NCBI GenBank assembly: GCA_039934455.1
Contig: JBDTMF010000135.1
Location: 1-11,467, forward strand
DNA length: 11,467 nucleotides
DNA from: DASQFQ01 sp039934455
GTDB taxonomy: Bacteria > Actinomycetota > Thermoleophilia > Solirubrobacterales > Solirubrobacteraceae
Reading direction: 5' to 3'
Positions 1-6,869 of the stretch are shown one piece after another. The translations under genes and the position numbers were made by a program. The first letter of the stretch is position 1, and each line of letters starts with the position of its first letter. The notes beneath the pieces are model-generated. The model ran no database searches. It was not told the origin of the DNA and was given only the letters and a program-made list of their open reading frames with translations.

Positions 1-1938
1 CCCCGCCCCGCCGACCTCGCGGGCGGCGAAGAAGTGGTGGGCGAGCTCCCCGGGGGGCGCGCCCGCCGCCGCGAGCGCCTCGCCGGCGCGCAGGTGCAGG
101 CGCTCGCGGCGCGAGGCCGCGGGGGCGTCGTAGAGCGTCTCGCGCACGAGCGCGTGGCCGAAGGCGAAGTGGTCGACCTGCGCCGCGTCCTCGAGCACGA
201 CGCCCGCGCGCAGGGCCTCCTCGAGCGCCTCGAGCAGCTCCTCTCCCGGCCGCCCCGCCATCGCCGCGAGCGTGGCGAGCCCGAAGTCGCGGCCGAGCAC
301 CGCCGCGGCGGCGAGCGCCTCGACGGTCGCGGGCGCGAGGCGGGCGAGCCGGCGCGAGACGAGGTCCTTGACGCCCTGGGGCAGCCCCGGCGGCTCCTCG
401 GGCGCCTCGGCGAGGCTGCGCAGCATCTCCTCGATGAAGAACGGGTTGCCGGCGGTGCGGTCCTGGAGCGTGCGGGCGAGCGCCTCGTCGCCCACCAGGA
501 CGGCGGTCTCCGCCTCCTCGAGGCCCGCCAGCGGGATGCGCCGGACGACCTCCTCGCGGCTGAGGTCGGCGAGCAGCCGCGCGGGCGTCCCGCCGGGGTC
601 GGCCTCGGCGTCGCGCAGCGTGACGAGCACCAGCAGCGGCCTGCCGTGGAGGCGGCGGACGACGTGGCGCAGCAGCAGCAGCGTCGGGCGCCCCGCCCAC
701 TGCAGGTCCTCGATCACGAGCAGCAGCGGCCGCGTGGCGGCGGCCTGCCCGAGCAGCGCTGCGACCGCCTCGAAGAGGCGGTAGCGGCGGTTCTCGCGCT
801 CCCCGGGCGGGCGCTCGGGCGCGTCCGGCGCCCCGGCGAGCTCGGGCACGAGCGGCGCGAGCGCCTCGAGATCGAGCGCGGCGGCCGCGTCGCGCGCGTG
901 GGTCGCGTAGTGGCGCAGGGCCTCCACGAACGGCTGGTAGGGCACGACGGTCTCCTCGTCGATGCGCCCGTGCAGCACGGTCGCGCCGTCCGTGTGGGCC
1001 GCGGCGGCGAAGCGCGCCGCCAGCCGCGTCTTGCCGACGCCGGCCTCCCCGGTCAGGACCACGACGCCGCCGGTCGCGGCCCAGCGCTCGCGCAGGACGG
1101 CCAACTCGGCCTCGCGGCCGACGAACGGCCGCTCCTCCAGCCGCTCGATGATCATGGGGAGCGGGACGGCGCCGCTCGCCGGCGCGAGCGGTGCGGCCGG
1201 CTCCGGTGAGAGGAGCCGCTCATTGAGTGCGGTGATCTGCGGCGCGGGCGTCGCCCCGAGCTCGTCGCGCAGCAGCACGCGCAGCTGGTCGTACACGCGC
1301 AGCGCCTCGGCCAGGTTGCCGCGCGCCGCCAGCGCCTCCATCAGCACGCCGTAGGCCGACTCGCGGTAGGGCTCGCGCCCGATCAGCTCCCGCGCCGCGC
1401 GCTCCGCCGCCGGCAGCTCGCCCTGCCCGAGCCGCAGGGCCGCCCGCGCGAGCGTCTCCAGCGCGTCGGAGCGCAGCGTCTCGAGCTCACCCCGGCGCTC
1501 CTCCACCCAGCGCCCGCTCAGCTCCGGCAGCAACGGGTGCTCGAGGCGCTCGAGCGCTGCGCGCGCCCGCGCGGCCGCCCGTACCGGGTCGGCGGCGCCG
1601 AGCGCCGCCTCCGCCTCGGCCGCCGCGCCGCGCGCCTCCTCGACGTCGAGCCGCACGTCGGGCAGCGCGAGCCGCAGCCCGCCGCGGCCCTCGATCGCCG
1701 CCGGCCCGAGCGCCCGCCGCACGCGCGTGAGGAGCGCGGCGAGGCCCGCGTCCGGCGCGCCGGGCGGGTGGTCGTCCCAGACGACATCGACCAGCTCGTC
1801 GCGGCGCACCTCGCGGTCGCGGTTGAGCGCGAGGTAGGCGAACAGCAGCCGCCCCTGGCGGCCCGGCAGGTCTCCCTCGACCCGGCGCCCGTCGACCTCG
1901 ACGGCGAGGGCGCCCAACAGCTCGATATGTGCGGGCAC
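1..1938 (-). CDS. BTAD/SARP-type transcriptional activator with AAA ATPase domain (C-terminus outside window)
   Basis: Open to the left edge: 646 codons are visible from a GTG start (PAHIELLGALAVEVDGRR follows the initiator). Residues ~1-95 form an OmpR-like winged helix typical of SARP regulators. Residues ~100-255 are a bacterial transcriptional activation (BTAD) domain of helical repeats, including REPYRESAYGVLMEAL and a GNLAEALRVYDQLR segment. Then comes a STAND/AAA16-type ATPase with Walker A GEAGVGKT (297-304) and Walker B LLLVIEDLQW (D411), followed by helical sequence to the edge. Known for the family: ATP-dependent DNA-binding activators that recognise direct repeats with 11-bp spacing; matching repeats lie at 2213-2240. 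The initiator is placed where the winged helix begins. No good Shine-Dalgarno precedes it, so it may be coupled to the small gene ending 32 nt upstream. C-terminal TPR or HTH domains cannot be seen. Confidence 0.9.
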   Translation of the reverse strand, partial: MPAHIELLGALAVEVDGRRVEGDLPGRQGRLLFAYLALNRDREVRRDELVDVVWDDHPPGAPDAGLAALLTRVRRALGPAAIEGRGGLRLALPDVRLDVEEARGAAAEAEAALGAADPVRAAARARAALERLEHPLLPELSGRWVEERRGELETLRSDALETLARAALRLGQGELPAAERAARELIGREPYRESAYGVLMEALAARGNLAEALRVYDQLRVLLRDELGATPAPQITALNERLLSPEPAAPLAPASGAVPLPMIIERLEERPFVGREAELAVLRERWAATGGVVVLTGEAGVGKTRLAARFAAAAHTDGATVLHGRIDEETVVPYQPFVEALRHYATHARDAAAALDLEALAPLVPELAGAPDAPERPPGERENRRYRLFEAVAALLGQAAATRPLLLVIEDLQWAGRPTLLLLRHVVRRLHGRPLLVLVTLRDAEADPGGTPARLLADLSREEVVRRIPLAGLEEAETAVLVGDEALARTLQDRTAGNPFFIEEMLRSLAEAPEEPPGLPQGVKDLVSRRLARLAPATVEALAAAAVLGRDFGLATLAAMAGRPGEELLEALEEALRAGVVLEDAAQVDHFAFGHALVRETLYDAPAASRRERLHLRAGEALAAAGAPPGELAHHFFAAREVGGAG

Positions 1939-1961
1939 GGGCTGCAGCCAACCGTAACCGC

Positions 1962-1975
1962 CCTGAGCGCTCAGG
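1962..1975. repeat. 14-bp perfect palindrome at the stop of the small gene
   Basis: CCTGAGCGCTCAGG reads the same on both strands. It overlaps the TGA (1971-1973) of the 67-residue gene and lies 23 bp before the activator start. It could be a protein-binding site or a short hairpin (5-bp stem, GCGC loop) in the transcript between the two genes. A chance palindrome cannot be excluded. Confidence 0.4.
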
Positions 1976-2174
1976 ACACGCCGAACATCCGCGCGGCGGC
2001 CTCCTCGCGCTCCTCGGCGGCGCGGTAGACGCTGAACGCGACGGCGCGATCGGGCCTCTCGGCCTCGGTCCAGGCGCGGTAGGCGCGCCGCGCCTCCTCG
2101 CGGGCGTGGATCCACGCCCGGCGCCGGGACTCGTAGGGCAGCAGTGCGGGGTTGAGCGTGAAGGAGATGAACAT
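1971..2174 (-). CDS. small protein of unknown function (67 aa)
   Basis: I do not recognise a family. The protein starts MFISFTLNPALLPYESRRR and continues as a charged, probably helical segment rich in Arg, Glu and Ala, ending AARMFGVS. Almost every codon ends in G or C and the amino-acid composition is balanced, which supports real coding. The start at 2174 is preferred over an in-frame ATG 18 codons upstream, because the longer version would run through the palindromes of the divergent promoter region. A purine-rich stretch (GTGGGG) sits just before the chosen ATG. The gene ends 32 nt before the BTAD activator on the same strand, so the two are probably cotranscribed. There is no signal peptide or membrane segment. 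A small regulator or partner of the activator is possible but unsupported. Confidence 0.65.
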   Translation of the reverse strand: MFISFTLNPALLPYESRRRAWIHAREEARRAYRAWTEAERPDRAVAFSVYRAAEEREEAAARMFGVS

Positions 2175-2185
2175 GCCCCACAGAG

Positions 2186-2213
2186 GCGCGTACGCGCGCG
2201 GTGATACGTCACC
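2186..2213. promoter_or_regulatory. two adjacent palindromes in the divergent promoter region
   Basis: GCGCGTACGCGC (2186-2197) is a perfect 12-bp palindrome. GGTGATACGTCACC (2200-2213) is an inverted repeat with 5-bp arms around TACG. Both lie just upstream of the small-gene ATG at 2174. On the minus strand TATCAC (2206-2201) could serve as a weak -10 element six bases past the CCCAA repeats, giving a short leader to 2174. Function as operator or promoter is inferred from position and symmetry only. Confidence 0.4.
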
Positions 2214-2240
2214 CCAAGGCCGACCCAAAGCGGTCCCAAA
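2213..2240. promoter_or_regulatory. three direct repeats with 11-bp period, candidate SARP/BTAD operator
   Basis: CCCAAG (2213-2218), CCCAAA (2224-2229) and CCCAAA (2235-2240) start exactly 11 bp apart; on the minus strand they read TTTGGG, TTTGGG, CTTGGG. Flanking bases are partly conserved too (AAAGCGG, AAACGG). SARP-family activators are known to bind short direct repeats on one face of the helix with 11-bp spacing, close upstream of a -10 element. The site lies between the activator operon and the divergent sigma-factor operon. Autoregulation of the minus-strand genes fits the geometry best, because the repeats end only 23 nt before the sigma-factor ATG. Confidence 0.6.
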
Positions 2241-2263
2241 CGGCGCCGTGAAAGGTCCGGGCC

Positions 2264-2866
2264 ATGACGAACCTCACGTCCCTGACCGACCGACGGGCCG
2301 CACGCCGCGGCGAGCACGACACGGAGACGCTCGTGACGGCCGCGGCCGCAGGCGAGCCGCTCGCCTGGAGCCAGCTGATCGACCGCTACACCGTCCTGGT
2401 CCGCTCCGTCTGCCGCGCCCATCGCCTCTGCGATGCCGACGCCGACGACGTCGCGCAGCTCACGTGGCTGCGCGCCGTGGAGCACATCGGCCGGCTGCGC
2501 GACCCGGAGCGCTTCGGCGCCTGGATCGGCACGACCGCACGGCACGAGTGCCTGGCGGTCCTGCGCGGGCGCAGGCGAGTCGTCCCGACCGACGACGAGA
2601 TCCAGCAGCCGCTGTTCGCTGGGCATGTCGACGCGAGCGAGACCGAGCTCGCCGCCGAGCGCCGCGAGGTGGTGCGGCATGCCCTGGGCACGCTGCCGCC
2701 GCGCCAGCAGACGCTCCTGCGCCTGCTGCACTCCGACTCCGCCCCCAGCTACGAGGCGATCGGCCTGGCGCTGGACATGCCGGTCGGGAGCATCGGGCCG
2801 ACCCGCGGCCGCGCGCTCGAGCGCCTGCGCAGAGAACTCCAGCACGGGTACCGCTCGGCCGCATAG
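2264..2866 (+). CDS. ECF-type RNA polymerase sigma factor
   Basis: This 200-residue protein has the two-domain layout and length of extracytoplasmic-function sigma factors. Region 2 spans residues ~22-104 (LIDRYTVLVRSVCRAHRL, DADDVAQLTWLRAVEHIGRL, RFGAWIGTTARHECLAVLR). A linker follows, then region 4 at ~134-193 (LPPRQQTLLRLL, SYEAIGLALDMPVGSIGPTR), where the helix-turn-helix ends in the GSIGPTRGRALERLR signature. It would direct core RNA polymerase to particular promoters. An AAAGG (2251-2255) eight bases before the ATG supports the start. It is the first gene of the six-gene run; the phospholipase gene follows after 11 nt. No anti-sigma factor gene is adjacent, so control may come from transcription, plausibly through the 11-bp repeats upstream. 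Confidence 0.92.
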   Translation: MTNLTSLTDRRAARRGEHDTETLVTAAAAGEPLAWSQLIDRYTVLVRSVCRAHRLCDADADDVAQLTWLRAVEHIGRLRDPERFGAWIGTTARHECLAVLRGRRRVVPTDDEIQQPLFAGHVDASETELAAERREVVRHALGTLPPRQQTLLRLLHSDSAPSYEAIGLALDMPVGSIGPTRGRALERLRRELQHGYRSAA

Positions 2867-2877
2867 GGTTGGCAACC

Positions 2878-3966
2878 ATGAGTACGGACGACCCGGTCGA
2901 CGGCGTCGGCCTGTGCCTCTCGGGAGGCGGATACAGGGCGATGCTCTTCCACGTCGGGGTGGTCTGGCGCCTGCACGACGCCGGCTGGCTGGACCGCCTC
3001 GATCGCATCTCGAGCGTGTCGGGTGGCTCGATCACCGCCGGCGCGCTCGCCCTCGCCTGGCCGCGGCTCGCGGCCGACGGGCTCGAGGACGCCTTCGTCG
3101 CACCGGTGCGGGCGCTGGCCGGGCGGACGGTCGACCAGTCCTCGGTGATCATGGGCGCGCTGACGTCGGACACGATCTCCGAGCGCGTGTCGAAGGCCTA
3201 CCGGGAGCACCTGTTCGGCGACGCGACGCTGCAGGACCTGCCCGACCACCCGCGCTTCGTCATCAACGCGACGAGCGTGCAGTCGGGCGCGCTGTTCCGG
3301 TTCTCCAAGCCGTACATGGCGGACTACCGGGTCGGGCGCGTCGACCACCCGCGGGTCGCGCTCGCCGACGCGGTCGCGGCCTCCTCGGCCTTCCCGCCGG
3401 TCCTCTCCCCCTTCGAGCTCGACGTGGCCGGCGAGACCTGGGTCGACGAGCCGGGCAACGACCTCGGCCACGGCGAGTACCGCGAGCGCGCGGTGCTCTC
3501 CGACGGCGGCGTCTACGACAACCTCGGGCTCGAGACGGCCTGGAAGGCGTGCCGCACGATCCTCGTCTCGGACGCCGGCGGGCTGATGAAGCCCGAGCCC
3601 GACCCCGACCACGACTGGGGCCGCCACCTGTTCCGCGTGCTCGGCGTGATCGACAACCAGGTGCGCGCGCTGCGCAAGCGCGAGTGCGTGGATGCGTTCA
3701 AGTCCGGCGCGCGCGCGGGGGCCTACTGGGGCATGCGCACCGACATCGGGGACTTCGGCCTCGCCGACGCGCTGCCCGCTCCGCACAACGCGACGCTCGC
3801 GCTCGCGCTGCTCTCGACGCGGCTCGCCCGCCTCGACGGCGACGTTCAGGAGCGCCTCATCAACTGGGGCTACGCCGCCTGTGACGCGGGGCTGCGCGCG
3901 CACGTCGACGAGACGGTGACCGCGCCCGCGGGCTTCCCGTATCCGGCCGCTGGAGTCGGGGCGTGA
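2878..3966 (+). CDS. patatin-like phospholipase
   Basis: Predicted serine lipid acyl hydrolase of 362 residues. The oxyanion-hole motif GGGYR is at 16-20. The nucleophile is S48 in SVSGG, a GxSxG elbow with Ser replacing the first Gly, a common patatin variant. The dyad aspartate is D209 in the DGG motif (SDGGVYDNLGLE). Patatins release fatty acids and lysophospholipids from membrane lipids. There is no signal peptide or membrane anchor, so it should be cytoplasmic. The start follows the sigma-factor stop by 11 nt and begins MSTDDPVDGVGLCLSGGGYR; the frame stays open further upstream, but that part overlaps the sigma gene and is not homologous. The stop overlaps the next gene's GTG as GTGA. 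Bacterial patatins serve as toxins, anti-phage effectors or lipid-turnover enzymes; the context here favours a coordinated effector role, by inference. Confidence 0.93.
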   Translation: MSTDDPVDGVGLCLSGGGYRAMLFHVGVVWRLHDAGWLDRLDRISSVSGGSITAGALALAWPRLAADGLEDAFVAPVRALAGRTVDQSSVIMGALTSDTISERVSKAYREHLFGDATLQDLPDHPRFVINATSVQSGALFRFSKPYMADYRVGRVDHPRVALADAVAASSAFPPVLSPFELDVAGETWVDEPGNDLGHGEYRERAVLSDGGVYDNLGLETAWKACRTILVSDAGGLMKPEPDPDHDWGRHLFRVLGVIDNQVRALRKRECVDAFKSGARAGAYWGMRTDIGDFGLADALPAPHNATLALALLSTRLARLDGDVQERLINWGYAACDAGLRAHVDETVTAPAGFPYPAAGVGA

Positions 3967-5792
3967 GGCTCGAGCTCAAGCAGCTGGCGCCGTGGGTGTT
4001 CGGCCAGGGCCAGCTGCGCCGCTACACCCAGGACTCGCCGGTCATGCCCGACGTCTGGATGGCCTACGGCGACGCCGATCGCGACGACCGCCTCGACCTC
4101 CTGCTCGAGCCCCATCGCGAGGCCGGCGCGCCGGCGCTGGCGCTCTCGCTCCAGCTCAGCGAGCTCACCGCGGCGCGGCCGGACATGCAGCTCGCCTACA
4201 ACCAGTCGCACGTCGCCGCCGAGCTGACCTTCGAGGAGCTCGTGCGCGGCGTGCTGCCGATGTCGGGCTGGTGGCGCGACGACCTGTGGCCGCGCGACGC
4301 CGGGGACGTGGGCAAGGTGCTGACCGAGCGCCGGGCCGAGATCATCGCCGGCCTCGAGAACCCGCAGCGCGAGCAGGGCCGGCGCGCGGTCGGCGACGAG
4401 CTGCCGGGCGCGCTGATCTGGTTGGTCGGCGTCCTCGGGCGCATCGAGTGGGAGCGGCGGCGCGACCCCGCGGACACCGTCACCTCCGACGAGGAGCCGC
4501 CGCCCGGCCTCACCTACGAGCTGATCGTCGCGACGGCCGCGGACCTGCTGGCCGGCCTGGAGCGCGACCCGGGCCAGCCGCCCGTCCTGTGGGCGGTCAA
4601 CCGCAACCGCCCGGCCCGGCCCGCGATCTGGCGCTCGCGCGTGACCGTCAAGGCCGACGCGGCGACGCGCCTGTTCAGCCTCTCGTGCCGCACGCTCTGC
4701 TGGGCGATACTCGACTCGGGCATCGACGCGACCCACCCCGCCTTCGCGCGCCGCACCGGCGACGAGCCGCTGGCGGAGACCCCCGACGGCCTGCGGGCCG
4801 CCGGCGAATCGCGCATCCGCGCCACCTACGACTTCACGAAGCTGCGCGCGCTGCTCGCCAAGGAGGGCACCACGGAGGCCGAGGCGATGAAGGCCCAGTC
4901 GCTCAATGAGATCAACCAGCGGCTGCTGAGCGGCCGCGCGGTCGACTGGAGCCTGCTACTGCCGCTCATCGAGGTGCCCAAGGATCCCTACGAGCCGCCG
5001 GCCCACGAGCACGGCACCCACGTCGCGGGCGTGCTGGGCGGCGACTGGCGCACGGACGATCCGCAGGGGTCCGGCGAGCACTCCGTCCAGGGCGTCTGCC
5101 CGGACATGGAGCTCTACGACCTGCGCGTGTTCGACGCCAACGGCGCCGGCGACGAGTTCGCGATCCTCGCCGCGCTGCAGTACGTCCGCTGGCTGAACTC
5201 GAACGCCTCGGCCCCGGTGATCCACGGCGTCAACCTCTCGCTCTCGCTCGACCACGAGGTCGGCGCCTACGCCTGCGGGCGCACGCCGGTCTGCGACGAG
5301 TGCGAGCGGCTGATCGGCAGCGGCACGGTCGTGGTCGCGGCGGCTGGCAACGAGGGCCGCGCGTTCTACTCGATGGCCTCGGGCACCTCCGAGGGCTACC
5401 GCCAGATCTCGATCACCGACCCGGGCAACGCCGAGGGCGTCATCACCGTCGGCGCGACCCACCGCCACCAGCCTCACACCTACGGCGTCTCCTACTTCTC
5501 CAGCCGCGGGCCGACCGGCGACGGGCGCTTCAAGCCCGACCTCGTCGCCCCGGGCGAGAAGATCACCGCGCCGGTGCCGAACCTCGGGCTCAAGAGCCTG
5601 GACGGCACGAGCATGGCGGCGCCGCACGTCTCCGGCGCCGCGGCGCTGCTGATGGCGCGCCACCCCGAGCTGATCGGCTCGCCGCGCGAGGTCAAGCGCG
5701 TGCTGTGCGCCACCGCGACCGACCTCGGCCGCGAGCGCTACTTCCAGGGCGCCGGGGTGGTCGACGCCCTCCGTGCGATCCAGGCGGTCTAG
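3963..5792 (+). CDS. subtilisin-like serine protease (peptidase family S8)
   Basis: This 609-residue protein carries an intact subtilase triad: D251 in AILDSGID, H350 in HGTHVAGVLGG and S550 in GTSMAAPHVSG, with the oxyanion asparagine N463 in AAAGNEG. Residues 1-240 are a non-catalytic N-terminal region I do not recognise (WVFGQGQLRRY, ALSLQLSEL, SGWWRDDLWPRD). About 99 residues separate Asp and His, much more than in classical subtilisins, which suggests an inserted segment (~265-345). A cysteine cluster CGRTPVCDEC lies shortly before the Asn motif; similar CGxSPxC segments occur in related bacterial S8 proteases. No signal peptide, so probably intracellular. The GTG start is supported by GGAG (3952-3955) seven bases upstream and by the 4-nt GTGA overlap with the phospholipase gene. 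Its possible substrate is the prophenoloxidase-like protein two genes downstream. Confidence 0.93.
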   Translation: MRLELKQLAPWVFGQGQLRRYTQDSPVMPDVWMAYGDADRDDRLDLLLEPHREAGAPALALSLQLSELTAARPDMQLAYNQSHVAAELTFEELVRGVLPMSGWWRDDLWPRDAGDVGKVLTERRAEIIAGLENPQREQGRRAVGDELPGALIWLVGVLGRIEWERRRDPADTVTSDEEPPPGLTYELIVATAADLLAGLERDPGQPPVLWAVNRNRPARPAIWRSRVTVKADAATRLFSLSCRTLCWAILDSGIDATHPAFARRTGDEPLAETPDGLRAAGESRIRATYDFTKLRALLAKEGTTEAEAMKAQSLNEINQRLLSGRAVDWSLLLPLIEVPKDPYEPPAHEHGTHVAGVLGGDWRTDDPQGSGEHSVQGVCPDMELYDLRVFDANGAGDEFAILAALQYVRWLNSNASAPVIHGVNLSLSLDHEVGAYACGRTPVCDECERLIGSGTVVVAAAGNEGRAFYSMASGTSEGYRQISITDPGNAEGVITVGATHRHQPHTYGVSYFSSRGPTGDGRFKPDLVAPGEKITAPVPNLGLKSLDGTSMAAPHVSGAAALLMARHPELIGSPREVKRVLCATATDLGRERYFQGAGVVDALRAIQAV

Positions 5793-5795
5793 GCC

Positions 5796-6869
5796 ATGGT
5801 CTTCTCGCTCGAGGCGCTGCAGGCCTTTCAGGGCGACTCGCTGCTGCTGCACGCCGGCGACCGCCTTTGCCTGATCGACGGCGGCCCCCGCAGCACGTGG
5901 GAGACGAGCCTGCGCCCGCGCCTCGAGCAGCTGCGCGCCGCCCGCGCCCCGGGCGGCGGGCCGCTGCGCATCGACCTCGCGATGGTCAGCCACATCGACG
6001 ATGACCACATCCACGGCCTCACCGACCTCGGCGGCGCGATGGTGGAGCTCGCCGACGACCACCAGCCCCAGCCCTACGAGCTCGGCGGCCTGTGGCACAA
6101 CGCCTTCGACGACGTCCTCGGCAACCGCGACCAGGAGCTGGCGGACGCCGGGGCGCCGGTCGTGGCGAGCGTCGGCCAGGGGCGCGTGCTGCGCGACCAG
6201 TCGGTGCGGCTGGGGTGGCCGCGCAACGAGCCGTTCGGCGGCCTCGTGGTCGCGCCGCGCGAAGTGCCGTTCGGCGATGCGACGCTGACCGTCGTGGCCC
6301 CCGCCGCGCCGGCGCTCGCGGACCTCGACGCGAAGTGGGAGGAGGTGGTCTCCAAGCAGGCCGCCAAGACGCACGTCACCGAGTACGCCGACCGCTCCGT
6401 CTTCAACCTCTCGAGCATCGTCGTGCTCGCCGAGGCGGACGGGAAGTCGATGCTGCTGTGCGGCGACGCGCGCGGCGACCACGTGCTCGGCGGCCTCGAG
6501 ACGGCGGGGAGGCTGCCCGCCGGCGGCGCGCTCGCGCTCGACGTCCTCAAGCTCCCCCACCACGGCTCCATCCGCAACGTCGAGGCGGACTTCTTCACCC
6601 GCCTCCCCGCGCGCCACTACGTCATCTCGGCCAACGGCCGCGACGGCAACCCGGAGTCGGCGACGCTGCAGGCGATCGCGGACTCGCGCGCCGACGACGA
6701 CTTCACGATCCATCTCACCAACCACGACGGCCAGGACGACCTCGCCGCGCGGCTCGACGCGTTCGTGGCGGCGCGCGACGCCGCAGGGCGTGCCTACGGC
6801 ATCGAGTTCCGCGACACCGCGGCGCTGAGCCTGCGCATCGACCTGGCCGACCCACCGGAGGAGCCATGA
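5796..6869 (+). CDS. ComEC-type metallo-beta-lactamase-fold hydrolase
   Basis: Predicted 357-residue metal-dependent hydrolase. It opens with the strand pattern FSLEALQAFQGDSLLL and LCLIDGGP typical of ComEC/MBL proteins. The metal-binding motif is SHIDDDHIHG (H66, D68, D70, H71), the HxDxDH form seen in the ComEC group. A further aspartate lies in LLCGDA (D224) and a histidine pair in LPHHGS (H255, H256). Substrates of stand-alone relatives are mostly unknown; nuclease, phosphodiesterase or lipid-headgroup activity is possible. There are no membrane segments, so this is not a DNA-uptake channel, and there is no signal peptide. The gene lies 3 nt after the protease stop, and its own stop overlaps the start of the copper-protein gene as ATGA, so translation is probably coupled to both. 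I know of no equivalent in arthropod phenoloxidase cascades. Confidence 0.88.
   Translation: MVFSLEALQAFQGDSLLLHAGDRLCLIDGGPRSTWETSLRPRLEQLRAARAPGGGPLRIDLAMVSHIDDDHIHGLTDLGGAMVELADDHQPQPYELGGLWHNAFDDVLGNRDQELADAGAPVVASVGQGRVLRDQSVRLGWPRNEPFGGLVVAPREVPFGDATLTVVAPAAPALADLDAKWEEVVSKQAAKTHVTEYADRSVFNLSSIVVLAEADGKSMLLCGDARGDHVLGGLETAGRLPAGGALALDVLKLPHHGSIRNVEADFFTRLPARHYVISANGRDGNPESATLQAIADSRADDDFTIHLTNHDGQDDLAARLDAFVAARDAAGRAYGIEFRDTAALSLRIDLADPPEEP

Noticed and set aside
34..1209. A 391-codon plus-strand frame opposite the activator
   Set aside because: It lies opposite the Walker A and B motifs of the ATPase domain and its own product has no motifs.
1487..2875. A 462-codon minus-strand frame across the activator, promoter region and sigma gene
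   Set aside because: The composition is biased (Arg/Gly/Ala/Pro runs) and it overlaps three better-supported genes and an operator-like region.
2152..2877. Extension of the phospholipase frame upstream to 2152
   Set aside because: This part overlaps the sigma factor in another frame and translates to Arg/Pro-rich sequence. The patatin domain begins right after the ATG at 2878.
2867..2877. GGTTGGCAACC before the phospholipase start as a regulatory hairpin
   Set aside because: The stem is only 4 bp with a 3-nt loop; too short to claim.
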